Assembly: GCA_009842245.1 (NCBI GenBank)
Contig: VYFT01000017.1
Span: 1-64,000, forward strand
Length of the DNA stretch: 64,000 nt
Reading direction: 5' to 3'
Origin: Gammaproteobacteria bacterium
Lineage (GTDB): Bacteria > Pseudomonadota > Gammaproteobacteria > Pseudomonadales > Azotimanducaceae
Part shown: positions 1 through 9,305 of the stretch, one piece after another
Layout of the letters: every line of letters starts with the position of its first letter
How positions within the stretch are numbered: the stretch's first letter is position 1
The notes under the pieces: generated by a model
Databases searched by the model: none
Seen by the model: the letters and a program-made list of their open reading frames with translations, nothing else
Told to the model about the DNA's origin: nothing
Translations under genes and position numbers: made by a program

Positions 1-1
1 G

Positions 2-646
2 ACTCAACCGGACGAGGTATATGAAGAAGAGGCGTCGAAGAGCTTCTTAACCGCGCGACTTGAAGATTTGGTTGCGTGGGCACGCTCTAATTCAATCTGG
101 CCTTTCAATTTCGGACTGTCGTGTTGCTATGTTGAAATGGCAACCGGATTTACATCTCGCCACGACATTTCTCGTTTTGGTGCAGAAGTGATTCGTGCGA
201 CACCACGACAATCAGACTTAATCGTGGTATCAGGGACCGTATTCCGAAAAATGGCTCCTGTTTTGCAGCATCTGTACGAACAGTTGTTGGAACCTCGTTG
301 GGTGATTTCCATGGGGTCTTGCGCGAATTCAGGCGGCATGTTTGATATCTATAGTGTGGTACAGGGTGTTGATAAGTTCTTACCGGTTGACGTTTACGTC
401 CCAGGTTGTCCACCCCGTCCCGAAGCCTTTATGCAAGGCTTAAATTTACTTCAGGAATCGGTCAAAAACACTCGACGTCCATTGTCGTGGGTAATTACCG
501 ACAGTGGGTCACCGGTGAAGTACCAACCGAGTCAGCGAGATATGCACACGCCGGAACGTATGAAAACACGAGAACTCGCAGAACCCAATTCCGTCGGTGA
601 TGCGCCTTTGTCCAAGGACTTACTGGGGAAAGAACGAACGAAGTGA
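2..646 (+). CDS. nuoB: NADH-quinone oxidoreductase subunit B (5' partial)
   Basis: Complex I subunit B (PSST family), which carries the terminal [4Fe-4S] cluster N2 beside the quinone pocket. The reading frame is open to the left edge, giving 214 visible residues; E. coli NuoB has about 220, so only a few N-terminal residues are missing. A TTG at 68 lies inside the conserved domain and is not the start. N2 ligands are visible: the adjacent pair in GLSCCYVEM, the cysteine in [10 protein letters not shown] and the one in [10 protein letters not shown]. The stop overlaps the nuoCD start by 4 bases. nuoA presumably lies just outside the window. Confidence 0.97.
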   Translation, partial: TQPDEVYEEEASKSFLTARLEDLVAWARSNSIWPFNFGLSCCYVEMATGFTSRHDISRFGAEVIRATPRQSDLIVVSGTVFRKMAPVLQHLYEQLLEPRWVISMGSCANSGGMFDIYSVVQGVDKFLPVDVYVPGCPPRPEAFMQGLNLLQESVKNTRRPLSWVITDSGSPVKYQPSQRDMHTPERMKTRELAEPNSVGDAPLSKDLLGKERTK

Positions 647-2421
647 ACGCGGAAGCAGCTACGGTAAATCCCCCAACTCTTGATACTCCCGATATCGTAC
701 GCGAACTGAGCAATCGCTTCGGTGATGATTGCCAATACCAAGAAACGGTCGATGGGATACCGAACGTTTGGATCAATCGCGACCAAGTCGCAGAAGTCCT
801 TGAATTCCTAAAAAATGACGCCGAAAACAGGTATGAGTTGATGTTCGACCTATCTGCGATTGATGAGAGGCATCGCAAGTTTCGCGCGGATCAGCCTACG
901 TCGGACTTCACTGTGTTTTATCACTTAATGTCCCTTTCATCAGACCAAGATGTCCGCATCAAAGTGCCATTGCGAGACGAAGATTCAACCTTACAGAGTG
1001 TTGAGTCGATATATCCCGTGGCAAATTGGTATGAACGTGAAGCCTATGACATGTTCGGCATTCAATTCGAAGGACATCCGAACTTACGTCGCATATTAAC
1101 ACCCCCTTTATGGGAGGGACACCCTCTTCGTAAAGAGCATCCCGCTCGCGCAACCGAGATGGATCCGTTTTCGTTACCAGACGAAGTGCAAGATGCGCAG
1201 CAAGAAGCGCTTCGGTTCATACCAGAAGAGTGGGGTATGAGCCGTTCCACTAAACATACGGACTTTATGTTCTTGAATCTTGGACCGAATCATCCAAGCG
1301 TCCATGGTGTGTTTCGTATTGCGCTTCAGTTGGACGGAGAGGTGATAGTTCAAGCGGTTCCTGACATCGGCTACCATCACCGCGGCCAAGAAAAAATGGC
1401 GGAACGGCAGTCTTGGCATACCTACATTCCCTACACCGATCGAATTGATTATTTGGGCGGTGTAATGAACAACTTCCCGTACGTACTCAATGTTGAACAG
1501 ATGGCCGGTATAGAGGTTCCACCACGAGCTCAGGTGATCCGAGTGATGGTCTCGGAAATGTTTCGAATCGCGAGTCATTTATTGTTTTATGGAACCTTCG
1601 CGCAAGATGTAGGGCAGATGTCCCCAGTGTTTTATATGTTTGCGGATCGGGAACGTCTATTTTCGATTGTTGAGGCAATCACGGGCGGTCGCATGCACCC
1701 AAGTTGGTTCCGGATTGGAGGAGTATGCGATGACCTGCCCGACGGTTGGTACGAAATGGTTACCGACTTTTGTGACTATATGCCCGCACGGCTGGACCAT
1801 TACGACACAATGGCTCTTCAAAACAAAATCCTAAAAAATCGCACGGTAGGAATTGGGGCGTATAACACTGCCGAAGGCCTCGATTGGGGAATTACTGGTC
1901 CATCATTACGAGCGACCGGCCACCAATGGGATCTTCGCAAGAATCGTCCTTACAGTTCCTATGATCAATTTGATTTTGAAATTCCGACCGCAAATAACGG
2001 GGATTGTTATGATCGATGCGTTGTTCGAGTAGAGGAGATTCGGCAGAGCTTGCGCATTATCCGACAATGTGCGGACAACATGCCCACAGGACCGTACAAA
2101 GCGGATCATCCGTTGACGACACCTCCAGCCAAAGAGCGCACGATGCAAGACATCGAGACGCTCATTCACCACTTTCTTAACGTGAGTTGGGGACCAGTGA
2201 TCCCACCCTCAGAATCTGCGACACTGGTCGAAGCGACGAAAGGTTGGACTAGCTTCTATTCCATATCGGATGGTGGAACCATGGCGTACCGGTCGCGCGT
2301 ACGAACACCGTCGTTTCCTGCGTTGCAACAGATACCTTTCATCAGCAATGGATTTATGGTGGCGGATTTAATCGCGATCATTGCGAGTATTGATTTCGTG
2401 ATGGCGGACGTAGATCGATGA
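643..2421 (+). CDS. nuoCD: NADH-quinone oxidoreductase fused subunit C/D
   Basis: Fusion of NuoC (30 kDa) and NuoD (49 kDa), parts of the peripheral arm of complex I that shape the quinone-binding cavity. The 592 residues match the fused E. coli protein (about 600). The NuoC domain fills roughly residues 15-190 and contains [13 protein letters not shown]. The NuoD domain follows from about 205, with [13 protein letters not shown] and GYHHRGQEK, the latter near the quinone headgroup in known structures. GTG start overlapping the nuoB stop; its own stop overlaps nuoE as ATGA, so translation is probably coupled. The C/D fusion is typical of gammaproteobacteria and a few other groups. Confidence 0.97.
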   Translation: MNAEAATVNPPTLDTPDIVRELSNRFGDDCQYQETVDGIPNVWINRDQVAEVLEFLKNDAENRYELMFDLSAIDERHRKFRADQPTSDFTVFYHLMSLSSDQDVRIKVPLRDEDSTLQSVESIYPVANWYEREAYDMFGIQFEGHPNLRRILTPPLWEGHPLRKEHPARATEMDPFSLPDEVQDAQQEALRFIPEEWGMSRSTKHTDFMFLNLGPNHPSVHGVFRIALQLDGEVIVQAVPDIGYHHRGQEKMAERQSWHTYIPYTDRIDYLGGVMNNFPYVLNVEQMAGIEVPPRAQVIRVMVSEMFRIASHLLFYGTFAQDVGQMSPVFYMFADRERLFSIVEAITGGRMHPSWFRIGGVCDDLPDGWYEMVTDFCDYMPARLDHYDTMALQNKILKNRTVGIGAYNTAEGLDWGITGPSLRATGHQWDLRKNRPYSSYDQFDFEIPTANNGDCYDRCVVRVEEIRQSLRIIRQCADNMPTGPYKADHPLTTPPAKERTMQDIETLIHHFLNVSWGPVIPPSESATLVEATKGWTSFYSISDGGTMAYRSRVRTPSFPALQQIPFISNGFMVADLIAIIASIDFVMADVDR

Positions 2422-2906
2422 GCACGGTTGCATTGATTTCGCCTTTAAGTGACGCGGAACGCTCTGAAATCGAAGCCGAAGTTGCACATCTGCCAGATCG
2501 AGAGTCGGCGGCGATCGATGCATTGATGATTGTTCAGAAACACCGCGGTTGGATATCGGACGAAAGTTTGTCTGCAATTGCGAAATTTCTCGAAATGTCC
2601 CCAGCAAAGCTAGACGGGATCGCAACGTTTTACAACCTGATTCATCGTCAGAGGGTGGGTCGAAACGTGGTCATGGTTTGCGATAGTGTTTCCTGTTATG
2701 TAATGGGAGCTGATGGTCTTGCGCAAAAAGTGCAGGATCACTTGGGGATTAAGTTTGGAGAGACCACCCCGGACGATTGCTTTACGCTTCTTCCCATAGT
2801 GTGCCTTGGTGCATGCGATCGCGCCCCAACCATGATTGTTAATGAAGATCTATATGGTCCGGTCAAAGAAGAAGATCTAGCCGAAGTGTTTTCGAGGTAC
2901 ACCTGA
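2418..2906 (+). CDS. nuoE: NADH-quinone oxidoreductase subunit E
   Basis: 24 kDa subunit of the complex I NADH-oxidising module, carrying [2Fe-2S] cluster N1a. The 162-residue length is normal. The thioredoxin-like cluster domain shows the expected four ligands, C88 and C93 in [11 protein letters not shown] and C129 and C133 in CLGACDRAP. An N-terminal helical part precedes it. ATG overlaps the nuoCD stop by 4 bases, and nuoF begins directly after the stop, consistent with one polycistronic message. Confidence 0.97.
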   Translation: MSTVALISPLSDAERSEIEAEVAHLPDRESAAIDALMIVQKHRGWISDESLSAIAKFLEMSPAKLDGIATFYNLIHRQRVGRNVVMVCDSVSCYVMGADGLAQKVQDHLGIKFGETTPDDCFTLLPIVCLGACDRAPTMIVNEDLYGPVKEEDLAEVFSRYT

Positions 2907-4202
2907 GTGTCGCTCCAGGATACAAAACCATTGATCGGTCGGGTTCAGGAAGTCGGAGGTTTAGTCTCGCTTTCAGACTATGAATCGGGTGGTGGTTATG
3001 CCGCGGCGAAGAAAGCGTTAACACAGATGACTCCTACGGAGGTCATCGATCTTGTTCGCGAGGCAAATTTGCGCGGCAGAGGGGGTGCGGGCTTTCCAAC
3101 GGGAGTGAAATGGGGCTTCGCTAAAGGTGAACCCCAAACCCCTGGCTACAAATATCTAGTTTGCAACGGCGATGAAATGGAACCAGGTACGTTCAAAGAT
3201 CGCTATCTCATCGAATTCAACCCACACTCGCTTATCGAAGGGATGATTCTGGGATCATACGCTATCGGTGCAGAAAAGGCTTATGTGTTCCTTCGGGGTG
3301 AGTACCACGAACCGAATCGTCAGTTAGTACGTGCGATTGGAGAAGCACGCGAGAAGAACTATTTAGGAAAGTCGATATTCGGTTCCGACTTTAATTTAGA
3401 TCTGCGCATTCATTTGTCAGGTGGTAGGTACATTTGTGGTGAAGAGACTGCGTTGCTAAATGCTCTGGAAGGCAAACGAGGACAACCACGTTACAAACCA
3501 CCATTTCCTCCCGCTAGTGGTGCTTGGGGACGACCCACAATTGTCAATAACGTCGAAACTCTATGCAACGTACCAGCGATCGTTAGAAACGGCGCTCAGT
3601 GGTACCAGGATCTCGGTCTAACTGAAGATTCTGGAACAAAAATTTACGGTATTTCCGGGCGAGTGAAGCAGCCAGGATTGTGGGAGCTTCCAATGGGGAC
3701 TCCAATCCGTGAATTGGTTGATGTTCATGCCGGTGGGATGCAAAAGGGGTACAAATTGCGTGGCATCCTCCCCGGTGGAGCATCTACAGACTATTTGGTA
3801 GAGGAACACTTTGATTTACCGATGGACTATAAGACGATTCAAGAAGCTGGGAGTCGAATGGGTACTGGGACGATGATTTTGATGGACGACTCGATCTGCC
3901 CAGTGGACATGGCACGCAATTTACAGCACTTCTTTGCCCAAGAGTCCTGTGGCTTTTGTACTCCGTGTCGAGAAGGATTGCCGTGGGTAGAGGACTTACT
4001 AGCAGATATAGAAAACGGCAAGGGCGAGCCGGGAGATCTCGAACTTTTGGAGCAGAACGCTCAATACATCGGTGCTCCAGGGAATACGTTCTGCCTACAC
4101 GCAACCGGTGCAATCGAACCACTGCAGTCCGCGTTGAAATATTTCCGCGAAGACTTTGAACACCATATTGAGCATAAGAATTGTCCGTACCGAGCGTACT
4201 AA
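2907..4202 (+). CDS. nuoF: NADH-quinone oxidoreductase subunit F
   Basis: 51 kDa NADH- and FMN-binding subunit, where NADH hands a hydride to FMN and electrons enter cluster N3. Visible signatures: glycine-rich FMN/NADH loop GRGGAGFPTGVKW, GDEMEPGTFKDR, and the N3 [4Fe-4S] motif ESCGFCTPCREG with a later fourth cysteine in GNTFCLHATGA. The 431 residues match the family (E. coli 445). GTG start placed immediately after the nuoE stop. Only 33 bases separate it from the preferred nuoG start. Confidence 0.97.
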   Translation: MSLQDTKPLIGRVQEVGGLVSLSDYESGGGYAAAKKALTQMTPTEVIDLVREANLRGRGGAGFPTGVKWGFAKGEPQTPGYKYLVCNGDEMEPGTFKDRYLIEFNPHSLIEGMILGSYAIGAEKAYVFLRGEYHEPNRQLVRAIGEAREKNYLGKSIFGSDFNLDLRIHLSGGRYICGEETALLNALEGKRGQPRYKPPFPPASGAWGRPTIVNNVETLCNVPAIVRNGAQWYQDLGLTEDSGTKIYGISGRVKQPGLWELPMGTPIRELVDVHAGGMQKGYKLRGILPGGASTDYLVEEHFDLPMDYKTIQEAGSRMGTGTMILMDDSICPVDMARNLQHFFAQESCGFCTPCREGLPWVEDLLADIENGKGEPGDLELLEQNAQYIGAPGNTFCLHATGAIEPLQSALKYFREDFEHHIEHKNCPYRAY

Positions 4203-4235
4203 TTTTGAAGATGATTGACTTGGAATAGATATACC

Positions 4236-6944
4236 GTGGCGACGATACACATAGACGGTACAGCCTACGAAGCGAAAGCTGGCGAAAACCTTTTGGAAGC
4301 GATCCTATCGCATCACTTGGATTTACCGTATTTTTGTTGGCATCCTTCTATGGGTTCCATTGGAGCTTGTCGACAATGCGCGATTATTACCTATGCAGAT
4401 GAGACAGACACACGCGGTCGACTGGGTATGGCTTGCATGACATCAGTAACCGATGGCATGCGAATTTCTGTCCAAGCTCCGCTCGCAAAGAACTTCCGAA
4501 GCACGGTGATCGAGTGGTTGATGGAAAACCATCCGCACGATTGTCCTGTGTGTGAAGAAGGCGGCGAGTGCCACTTGCAGGACATGACCGTAATGACCGG
4601 GCATTCGATGCGTCGGTATCGTGGTACGAAACGTACGTGGCAGAATCAGAATCTCGGACCGTTTATTGGGCACGAAATGAATCGCTGCATCACTTGCTAC
4701 CGTTGTGTCCGGTTTTATGACGAGTATGCTGGTGGTTCGGATCTCGCAGCATTCGGATCTAGGGGTAGGATGTATTTTGGTCGGTTTGAAGATGGTGCTC
4801 TTGAGAGCGAATTTGCAGGGAATTTGGTAGAAGTTTGTCCTACCGGCGTGTTTACTGACAAACCGTTTGCTCAGTCCTACTCAAGAAAATGGGACTTGCA
4901 GTCTGCTCCTTCCGTATGCGTTGGATGCGCGGTGGGATGCAATGTGTTCCCTGCGGAACGCTACGGAGAACTTAAGCGAATTACCAATCGATATCACGGC
5001 GAGGTTAACGGTTACTTCTTGTGCGATCGTGGTCGCTTTGGTTCACATTTCGTAAACCACGAGAAACGAATTCGACACGCCGGCGTACGGACTCGAGACG
5101 GGGAGTACGAATTTGGAGACATGAAGAATGCGATCAAAGTCGCGAGTACGGCTTTGTCTAAAGGTGCAATAGGAATTGGATCTCCGCGCGCTAGTTTCGA
5201 GAACAACTTCGCACTACGTGAGCTAGTGGGTGCAGAAAATTTCTGTGCTGGGATATACGATACCGAACTCGAAATTGTCAACACCGCGCTCGACGTGATG
5301 AGCAAAAAAGGGATTGTGGTACCGACACTGAAACAAGTAGAGGAAGCGGATGCAATCTTAGTTCTCGGCGAAGACATCGCGAATACCTCGTCGCGATTGG
5401 CTTTGTCTGTACGACAAGCAGTACGGACGAAATCGTTTGCCATGGCAACGGATGCGAATATTCCGACTTGGCAGGATGCAGGTGTTCGCGGTCATGCACA
5501 GAGTGAAAAGAGCGCATTGTTTATTGCAACTCCCGCAGCAACTCGCCTAGACGGTATCGCAACACAAACCGCAAGTGGTTCAATTTCTGAGCTCGTTTCT
5601 ATCGGAAGCGCGATTTGTAGAAGAATAGAGAAGGCTACGCCGAACTCAGATGATTTCGCTGAATTGGTAGCAGACAGCTTGAGAAGTGCTAGAGCACCGT
5701 TGATCGTGACTGGTTCAAGTTTAGAAAGTGTCGAACTTGTGCAAGCGGCCGCGAACATATGTCGTGCCCTGCAGGATCAGAATCAAACAAGTTCGTTTCT
5801 TTTTGTACCCGCCGAAGTCAACACCATTGGAGTCGCGTTACTAGGCGGTAGAATGTCCCTCTCGTCCGCATTGCAAAAAATGAGTGAAGGACACAGTGCG
5901 ATCGTATTAGAAAATGATTTGTACTTCCGCGCACCTGCTACAAGCGTAGACCAAGCTCTCGAATCGAACAATGTAGTTGTACTTGACACGCTGGAGAACC
6001 GTACTGTAGAACAGGCTAGCGTAGTTCTTCCAGCCGCGACTTATGCCGAACAAACGGGGAGCTTTGTTAACTACGAGTCTCGAGCGCAACGTTTTTACCA
6101 AGTGTTTCAACCTCGGGATGAAATTTCACCGGCGTGGACTTGGCTGAGTCGGTTGGCTGAAGCCTTCGGGACTGAATCAAGCTGGGATTCCTATGCTAGC
6201 GTTCTAGAGCAATGTGCTGAGCGTACGTTTTCGCAACTAAAGAACATTGCACCCAGTTCAGACTATCGCATCGACACGACCTCACGTATTCCACGACAGA
6301 CGCACCGCTATAGTGGGCGCACAGCGATGAACGCACAAGTCAACATTCATGAACCCAAGGCGAAAGTTGATCCTGATACACCCTTCTCGTATTCGATGGA
6401 GGGGCAAAATCCGGGAGATCAAAATGGTGCTACGATTCCTTACGTTTGGTCGCCGGGGTGGAATTCCAATCAATCCGTGTTCAAGTTCCAACAGGAAGTA
6501 GCTGGTGAGCTTGTCGGCGGTGACCCAGGTTTAAGACTTATTGAACCGAATGGGGCTCCGCTTGAGTACTTTGATCTCGGTACATCGGAGGTTTCAAGGA
6601 AGGATGGAGTCTTCGAAGTGATTCCGTTGCATTTCGTCTTTGGGTCGGATGAGATGTCTAATAAGTCTTGGCCGATTCAAGCACGTGCTCCGGCCCCGTT
6701 TGTGCTGCTTTGCGAACAAGATGCCGATGCACTAGAAGTTAAAGCAAAAATGGGTGTACGTATTGATGGCGAATCGGAGAGCGTGGAGATTCGAATTGAT
6801 ACTCGGTTACCTAGCGGGGTGGTTGGCATACCTCGAGGGCTGGTCGAGTTTCCACCGAACGGAACGGGTCGAGTTCAATTGTCAGTAGACCCAGATTTTG
6901 TTGCACGCTCCAGCGGCGACGCAGAGGTGATTGCGAAAGGCTAA
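4236..6944 (+). CDS. nuoG: NADH-quinone oxidoreductase subunit G
   Basis: Large iron-sulfur subunit of complex I, with an N-terminal ferredoxin-like part and a C-terminal molybdopterin-oxidoreductase-like part that has no cofactor role in complex I. [2Fe-2S] N1b ligands lie in CWHPSMGSIGACRQC; N5 in HPHDCPVCEEGGECH; N4 in CITCYRCVRF with a later Cys; the CVGCAVGCN group matches the extra N7 cluster of E. coli-type NuoG. I prefer GTG at 4236 (product begins VATIHIDGTAYEAK, aligning with E. coli MATIHVDG) over the TTG at 4215, which adds seven residues without homology. About 902 residues, close to E. coli. Confidence 0.96.
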   Translation: MATIHIDGTAYEAKAGENLLEAILSHHLDLPYFCWHPSMGSIGACRQCAIITYADETDTRGRLGMACMTSVTDGMRISVQAPLAKNFRSTVIEWLMENHPHDCPVCEEGGECHLQDMTVMTGHSMRRYRGTKRTWQNQNLGPFIGHEMNRCITCYRCVRFYDEYAGGSDLAAFGSRGRMYFGRFEDGALESEFAGNLVEVCPTGVFTDKPFAQSYSRKWDLQSAPSVCVGCAVGCNVFPAERYGELKRITNRYHGEVNGYFLCDRGRFGSHFVNHEKRIRHAGVRTRDGEYEFGDMKNAIKVASTALSKGAIGIGSPRASFENNFALRELVGAENFCAGIYDTELEIVNTALDVMSKKGIVVPTLKQVEEADAILVLGEDIANTSSRLALSVRQAVRTKSFAMATDANIPTWQDAGVRGHAQSEKSALFIATPAATRLDGIATQTASGSISELVSIGSAICRRIEKATPNSDDFAELVADSLRSARAPLIVTGSSLESVELVQAAANICRALQDQNQTSSFLFVPAEVNTIGVALLGGRMSLSSALQKMSEGHSAIVLENDLYFRAPATSVDQALESNNVVVLDTLENRTVEQASVVLPAATYAEQTGSFVNYESRAQRFYQVFQPRDEISPAWTWLSRLAEAFGTESSWDSYASVLEQCAERTFSQLKNIAPSSDYRIDTTSRIPRQTHRYSGRTAMNAQVNIHEPKAKVDPDTPFSYSMEGQNPGDQNGATIPYVWSPGWNSNQSVFKFQQEVAGELVGGDPGLRLIEPNGAPLEYFDLGTSEVSRKDGVFEVIPLHFVFGSDEMSNKSWPIQARAPAPFVLLCEQDADALEVKAKMGVRIDGESESVEIRIDTRLPSGVVGIPRGLVEFPPNGTGRVQLSVDPDFVARSSGDAEVIAKG

Positions 6945-7918
6945 TGTTCTTCGAAAACATCAACTGGTCTTACGTGCTCATCCTCCCTGTGATTGGTGGG
7001 ACGATGGGAGGCGCACTTGTGTTGGTGTGGTGGGAACGTCGTCTCTTAGGTTTCTTGCAGGACCGCCTTGGACCTAACCGAGTCGGGTGGTTTGGTATTC
7101 TGCAATCGCTCGCGGACGCGATTAAGTTGGTCACGAAAGACGATTGGGTACCGCCATTTGGCGACCGCATACTCTTTATTCTCGCACCGATCATAGTCGC
7201 CGGAGCTATGCTCATGGCGTATGCAGTTCTGCCACTCGGTCCCGGTCTGATCATTGCTGATTCAAATATCGCGATTCTCTGGATATTGGCGATGTCTTCA
7301 CTTGCGGTTTATGGAGTTCTCTTAGCTGGTCTCGCTAGTAATAACAAGTACTCACTCCTCGGTGGCTTACGCTCAGCTGCACAGATGGTTACCTACGAAG
7401 TGTTCATGGGCTTGTCTCTTTTAGGCGTTGTCATGCTCACTGGCTCATTTAGTCTAAAAGATGTCGTACATGCCCAAGAAGACATGTGGTTTTGCATTCC
7501 ACAGTGTGTTGGACTGGTAATCTTTTTAATTGCTGGTCTGGCGGAGTCGCATCGCTTGCCCTTTGACCTTCCGGAAGCAGAACACGAACTTACCGCTGGA
7601 TTTCATACTGAGTATTCGGGGATGAAGTTTGCCTTAATTATGGCGGCAGAGTATTTATCGTTGATTTTGATTTCCGCGCTCATCGTGGTCTTGTTCTTCG
7701 GAGGCTGGTTGGGACCTCAATTTTTGCCAAGTGCTTTGTTATCAGGTGTTTTGTGGTACGGTTTCAAAGTACTGATCGTGATCAACTTTTTCATCTTGTT
7801 GCGCGCAGCTATTCCACGTCCGCGTTACGACCAGCTGATGTCATTGGGTTGGAAAATTCTTTTGCCGTTGTCGCTGATCAATGTTTTGATAACCGGTGCG
7901 ATCTTGCTGGGGACGTGA
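6944..7918 (+). CDS. nuoH: NADH-quinone oxidoreductase subunit H
   Basis: Membrane subunit H (ND1), which joins the quinone cavity to the proton-pumping arm. At 324 residues it matches E. coli (325). About eight hydrophobic segments are visible. Conserved stretches include RLGPNRVGWFGILQ after TM1 and the acidic loop ESHRLPFDLPEAEHEL that lines the quinone tunnel. The start overlaps the nuoG stop by one base (TAATG). nuoI follows after 12 bases with a purine-rich ribosome site (AAAAAGAGAAG). Confidence 0.97.
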   Translation: MFFENINWSYVLILPVIGGTMGGALVLVWWERRLLGFLQDRLGPNRVGWFGILQSLADAIKLVTKDDWVPPFGDRILFILAPIIVAGAMLMAYAVLPLGPGLIIADSNIAILWILAMSSLAVYGVLLAGLASNNKYSLLGGLRSAAQMVTYEVFMGLSLLGVVMLTGSFSLKDVVHAQEDMWFCIPQCVGLVIFLIAGLAESHRLPFDLPEAEHELTAGFHTEYSGMKFALIMAAEYLSLILISALIVVLFFGGWLGPQFLPSALLSGVLWYGFKVLIVINFFILLRAAIPRPRYDQLMSLGWKILLPLSLINVLITGAILLGT

Positions 7919-7930
7919 AAAAGAGAAGCT

Positions 7931-8449
7931 ATGCTCAGTCAAATTAAAACACTTTGGACCGTCTTCGTGCACTTATTTAAGCGCAATGAAACAGTGCAAT
8001 ATCCCGAAGAAATGCCTTATCAAGCGCCACGTTATCGTGGACGCATCATTTTGACTCGTGACCCCGACGGAGAAGAACGTTGTGTCGCCTGTAATCTTTG
8101 CGCCGTTGCATGCCCCGTAGACTGCATTGCTTTGCAGAAAACGGAGAAAGAAGAAGATGGACGCTGGTACCCAGAGTTTTTTAGGATCAACTTTTCTCGC
8201 TGCATTATGTGCGGACTCTGCGAGGAAGCTTGTCCTACTTACGCGATTCAGCTTACCCCCGACTTTGAGCTATGCGAGTTCGATCGCAACAACATGGTCT
8301 ACGAGAAAGAGCACTTACTTATTGAAGGTACGGGGAAGTATCCTGATTACAGTTTTTGGCAAGTAGCCGGTAAAACGATTGCAGGTAAGGACAAAGGGGA
8401 AGCTCAAAAAGAGAACAGTCCCGAGGACGTAAGGAGCTTATTACCTTAG
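7931..8449 (+). CDS. nuoI: NADH-quinone oxidoreductase subunit I
   Basis: Ferredoxin-type subunit (TYKY) carrying [4Fe-4S] clusters N6a and N6b that pass electrons to N2 in NuoB. Two classical CxxCxxCxxxCP motifs are present: [12 protein letters not shown] and [13 protein letters not shown] short amphipathic N-terminal helix precedes them, and the C-terminal tail is rich in lysine and glutamate. The 172 residues are close to E. coli (180). It sits in standard operon order between H and J. Confidence 0.97.
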   Translation: MLSQIKTLWTVFVHLFKRNETVQYPEEMPYQAPRYRGRIILTRDPDGEERCVACNLCAVACPVDCIALQKTEKEEDGRWYPEFFRINFSRCIMCGLCEEACPTYAIQLTPDFELCEFDRNNMVYEKEHLLIEGTGKYPDYSFWQVAGKTIAGKDKGEAQKENSPEDVRSLLP

Positions 8450-8470
8450 GATGAATCGGGTCTCTGAGTT

Positions 8471-8986
8471 GTGAGTGTTTGGCTGTTCTACATTGCCGCG
8501 GGGGTAGCGATTACGACTGCCATATTGGCAGTGACACGGAAAAATGCGTCTCACGCACTAATCTACCTGGTGGTGACCTTGTTGTCAATCGCAGTGATTT
8601 TCTTCTTGCTCGGGGCACCGTTCGCCGCAGCTTTAGAAATTGTCATATACGCGGGAGCGATCGTAGTTTTGTTCTTGTTTGTCGTCATGATGTTGAACCT
8701 TGGACGATCTTCCGTCGCACGAGAAAGTCAGTGGCTCCGTCCCGGTATGTGGGTACTGCCAGCCATCCTCTCGGGCGTACTCTTTGTCGTTTTTGGGTTC
8801 GAAGTTCTGCAAGTTGAAAACAGTGCGAAGATTGAGGGGCAAGTTGTCCCACCGAAAGAAGTCGGAAAAGTTCTGTTCCACGAGTATCTCTTAGGTGTAG
8901 AGCTGGCCGGTGTCTTACTGTTAGCAGCACTAGTCGGTGCGTTTCATCTCGGGCGAAGATATCTAGAAGAACGGCGCGAGACATGA
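8471..8986 (+). CDS. nuoJ: NADH-quinone oxidoreductase subunit J
   Basis: Small membrane subunit (ND6) whose third helix contains a pi-bulge that couples quinone chemistry to proton transfer. Five hydrophobic segments are visible in 171 residues. The conserved EIVIYAGAIVVLFLFVVMML segment, containing the glycine-rich pi-bulge region, spans about residues 56-75. GTG start at 8471, 21 bases after nuoI; the stop is followed almost at once by the nuoK ATG. Confidence 0.96.
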   Translation: MSVWLFYIAAGVAITTAILAVTRKNASHALIYLVVTLLSIAVIFFLLGAPFAAALEIVIYAGAIVVLFLFVVMMLNLGRSSVARESQWLRPGMWVLPAILSGVLFVVFGFEVLQVENSAKIEGQVVPPKEVGKVLFHEYLLGVELAGVLLLAALVGAFHLGRRYLEERRET

Positions 8987-8987
8987 A

Positions 8988-9305
8988 ATGACGACTGCGA
9001 TCAATATTCCGCTTGAGCACGTATTTTTTCTTGCGCTCATATTGTTTTTGATTGGGGCGTTTGGTGTTTTAATTCGTAGAAACATCATTTTTATGTTGCT
9101 TTCTCTCGAGTTGATGATGAACGCATGCGGTCTAGCGTTTGTCGCCGCAGGAGCTCGGTGGGCCGAACCAGATGGACAGATCATGTTCATGTTCATTCTT
9201 GCGTTAGCAGCGGCTGAAGTAGCAGTTGCTTTGGGTCTCGTCGTGCAACTTGCGCGAAGGTTCGAAACCCTTGATATCGACAGGGCTGAAGAGCTAAACG
9301 GCTGA
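8988..9305 (+). CDS. nuoK: NADH-quinone oxidoreductase subunit K
   Basis: Small membrane subunit (ND4L) with three transmembrane helices, 105 residues (E. coli 100). It carries the two buried glutamates of the proton path, in SLELMMNACGLAF (helix 2) and in ALAAAEVAVALGL (helix 3, the AAxE motif). The start lies one base beyond the nuoJ stop, and the stop overlaps the nuoL ATG by one base. Confidence 0.97.
   Translation: MTTAINIPLEHVFFLALILFLIGAFGVLIRRNIIFMLLSLELMMNACGLAFVAAGARWAEPDGQIMFMFILALAAAEVAVALGLVVQLARRFETLDIDRAEELNG

Noticed and set aside
4215..4235. TTG start for nuoG seven codons upstream
   Set aside because: The extra residues do not match NuoG; GTG 4236 gives the expected VATIHIDG start.
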